A stretch of 7,093 bases of DNA, taken from NCBI GenBank assembly GCA_018813405.1, contig JAHJBW010000019.1, positions 1 to 7,093 of the forward strand. The letters run 5' to 3'. The stretch's first letter is position 1; every line of letters begins with the position of its first letter. This document shows, piece by piece, positions 6,078 through 7,093 of the stretch. Source of the DNA: Candidatus Margulisiibacteriota bacterium. Lineage in GTDB: Bacteria; Margulisbacteria; WOR-1; XYC2-FULL-46-14; JAHJBW01. The notes below the pieces were generated by a model that saw only the letters and a list, made by a program, of their open reading frames with translations, had not been told where the DNA came from and did no database searches. The position numbers were made by a program, and so were the translations under genes.

Positions 6078-7001
6078 TTAGAATTTGATTGACCCGTTAA
6101 TATCCTGCAGCATCCTGGCCGACTTTTTAAAGGCCGCTTCTTCCTCTGGCGTAAATTCCATGTCTACCACCCGCTCCACGCCATTCCTGCCGATGACCGC
6201 GGGAACAGAGATGCAAAGGTCGCTGAAGCCATGATAGTCGTTTATGAGGGTGCTGACCGGATATATCTTTTTCCTGTCGTTCACGATAGAATCTACCAGC
6301 GTGGCGGTGGCCATGGCAATGGCATAGTTGGTGAACCCTTTTTTCTGCATTACCGCGTATCCACCCTTTACCGTCTGGTCAAAAAGCTCTTTCAGCTTGT
6401 CTTTGGACCTGTCCCTGAAGCGTCGCCCCCCAACTTCGGCGGAAGAGAAGGCCGGGAACTGGGAATCGCCATGCTCGCCAAGGATAAAGGCGTGTATCTC
6501 GTCGGGGCAGATCCTGGCCTCGCTGGCAACCAGCGCGCGGAAGCGGCCGGAATCGATCATAGTGCCTGTGCCAATGACCTTTCCGGCGGCAAGCTTTGAT
6601 ATCTTCAAGGCAATGTAGGTCATTATGTCGAGCGGATTGCTTATCAGGATCAGAACAGCCTCGGGACTGGCCTTTACCAGCCTGGGAATAATATCTTTGA
6701 AAAGTTCAGTGTTGCCCTGGCACAGGTCCAGGCGTGATTTAATGTCTTTCATGGGAATGGAAGCTGTAATGATGACTATGTCAGAGCCTTTCGTGTCCTC
6801 ATAATCCCCGGCCACAATGTCCGTCTGCCGGGTAAAGGCGCTGGCATGCAGCATATCAAGCGCGTCACCTTCGGCAAAATTTTTGTTATAGTCAACCAGC
6901 ATTATCTCGCCAGCAAGTTCTTTCAAAAGCAAGCTGTAGGCTACCACAGACCCAACCCTGCCATCCCCTATTACCGATATCTTTGGCGCTTTATTGATCA
7001 T
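6078..7001 (-). CDS. NAD-dependent 2-hydroxyacid dehydrogenase, lactate/malate dehydrogenase family
   Basis: A 307-aa Rossmann-fold enzyme interconverting a 2-oxo acid and its L-2-hydroxy acid. Seen: dinucleotide loop GDGRVGS (12-18), Asp37 ending strand two (VDYNK), which favours NAD over NADP, mobile-loop Arg90 (family Arg109), SNPLDIMTY (121-129), Asp150 and Arg153 (family Asp168, Arg171) and the proton-relay His177 in GEHGDS (family His195). Catalytic residues are complete. The selectivity position 102, Gln in lactate and Arg in malate dehydrogenases, is Met84 here (IPMKDIKSR), and the usual Pro-Gly of the loop is Asp-Ile. General sequence style is closer to lactate dehydrogenase, but the substrate cannot be assigned. 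The ATG follows AGGGGG at about 9 nt. A weak -10 (AATAAT, 7029-7024) lies upstream. Tail-to-tail with apt. Confidence 0.88.
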   Translation of the reverse strand: MINKAPKISVIGDGRVGSVVAYSLLLKELAGEIMLVDYNKNFAEGDALDMLHASAFTRQTDIVAGDYEDTKGSDIVIITASIPMKDIKSRLDLCQGNTELFKDIIPRLVKASPEAVLILISNPLDIMTYIALKISKLAAGKVIGTGTMIDSGRFRALVASEARICPDEIHAFILGEHGDSQFPAFSSAEVGGRRFRDRSKDKLKELFDQTVKGGYAVMQKKGFTNYAIAMATATLVDSIVNDRKKIYPVSTLINDYHGFSDLCISVPAVIGRNGVERVVDMEFTPEEEAAFKKSARMLQDINGSIKF

Positions 7002-7052
7002 TTTTCTTTACCCCCTGTTTTTCATTATTGATCGGACATTTGAAAGGAAAAG

Positions 7053-7074
7053 AGAGGGTTACCCGCGCCCCTCT
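7053..7074 (-). terminator. Weak hairpin near right edge, possible terminator
   Basis: AGAGGG (7053-7058) pairs with CCCTCT (7069-7074) around a 10-nt loop. Read on the minus strand it is followed by CTTTTCCTTTC, so it could end a minus-strand gene lying right of the window and insulate the dehydrogenase gene. The inner GGGTTACCC (7056-7064) could form a competing small hairpin or a binding site. The stem is short and the T-run is interrupted, so the call is weak. Nothing else is recognisable in 7002-7093. Confidence 0.25.
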
Positions 7075-7093
7075 TCCTTCCCTGTTGTTTTCA

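Overview
The window carries seven protein-coding genes and no RNA genes, insertion sequences or CRISPR. The DNA looks bacterial. Base composition is close to balanced, AUA (Ile) and AGG (Arg) codons are frequent, and the genes are packed tightly, with an ATGA overlap, a 44-nt overlap and a 4-bp gap. This mix, together with moderately diverged versions of common enzymes, fits an uncultured or candidate-phylum bacterium. I cannot name the lineage from this stretch alone.

Layout. Positions 1-1450 hold two minus-strand genes: a soluble PAS-domain histidine kinase followed by a small two-helix membrane protein of the 'bacteriophage holin' annotation family. A hairpin at the left edge probably terminates transcription. 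A short divergent region (about 1450-1514) contains a perfect 6+6 inverted repeat between candidate promoters facing both ways. Positions 1515-4792 (plus strand) encode a GadC-like amino acid/amine antiporter and, overlapping it by ATGA, a long (620-aa) PLP-dependent decarboxylase that strongly resembles bacterial tyrosine decarboxylase. Positions 4810-6073 (plus) encode S-methyl-5'-thioadenosine phosphorylase (mtnP) and adenine phosphoribosyltransferase (apt), overlapping by 44 nt. Positions 6078-7001 (minus, tail-to-tail with apt) encode an NAD-dependent lactate/malate dehydrogenase-family enzyme with an unusual specificity residue. The right edge holds only a leader and a weak hairpin.

How the genes work together. 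The antiporter and decarboxylase form a typical decarboxylation module: import an amino acid (probably tyrosine), decarboxylate it in the cytoplasm with consumption of a proton, and export the amine (tyramine). This yields acid tolerance and/or proton-motive force. MtnP and Apt form a two-step adenine salvage from methylthioadenosine: MTA + Pi gives adenine + methylthioribose-1-phosphate, then adenine + PRPP gives AMP + PPi. The kinase may sense a cytoplasmic signal, but no response regulator is in view.

Most of the window is ordinary metabolism. The points most worth a second look are the kinase gene, whose PAS domain extends upstream of every standard start codon with a strong Shine-Dalgarno facing an AUA; a candidate leaderless mtnP transcript; the Met at the substrate-specificity position of the dehydrogenase; and the decarboxylase-antiporter pair outside its classic lactic acid bacterial setting.
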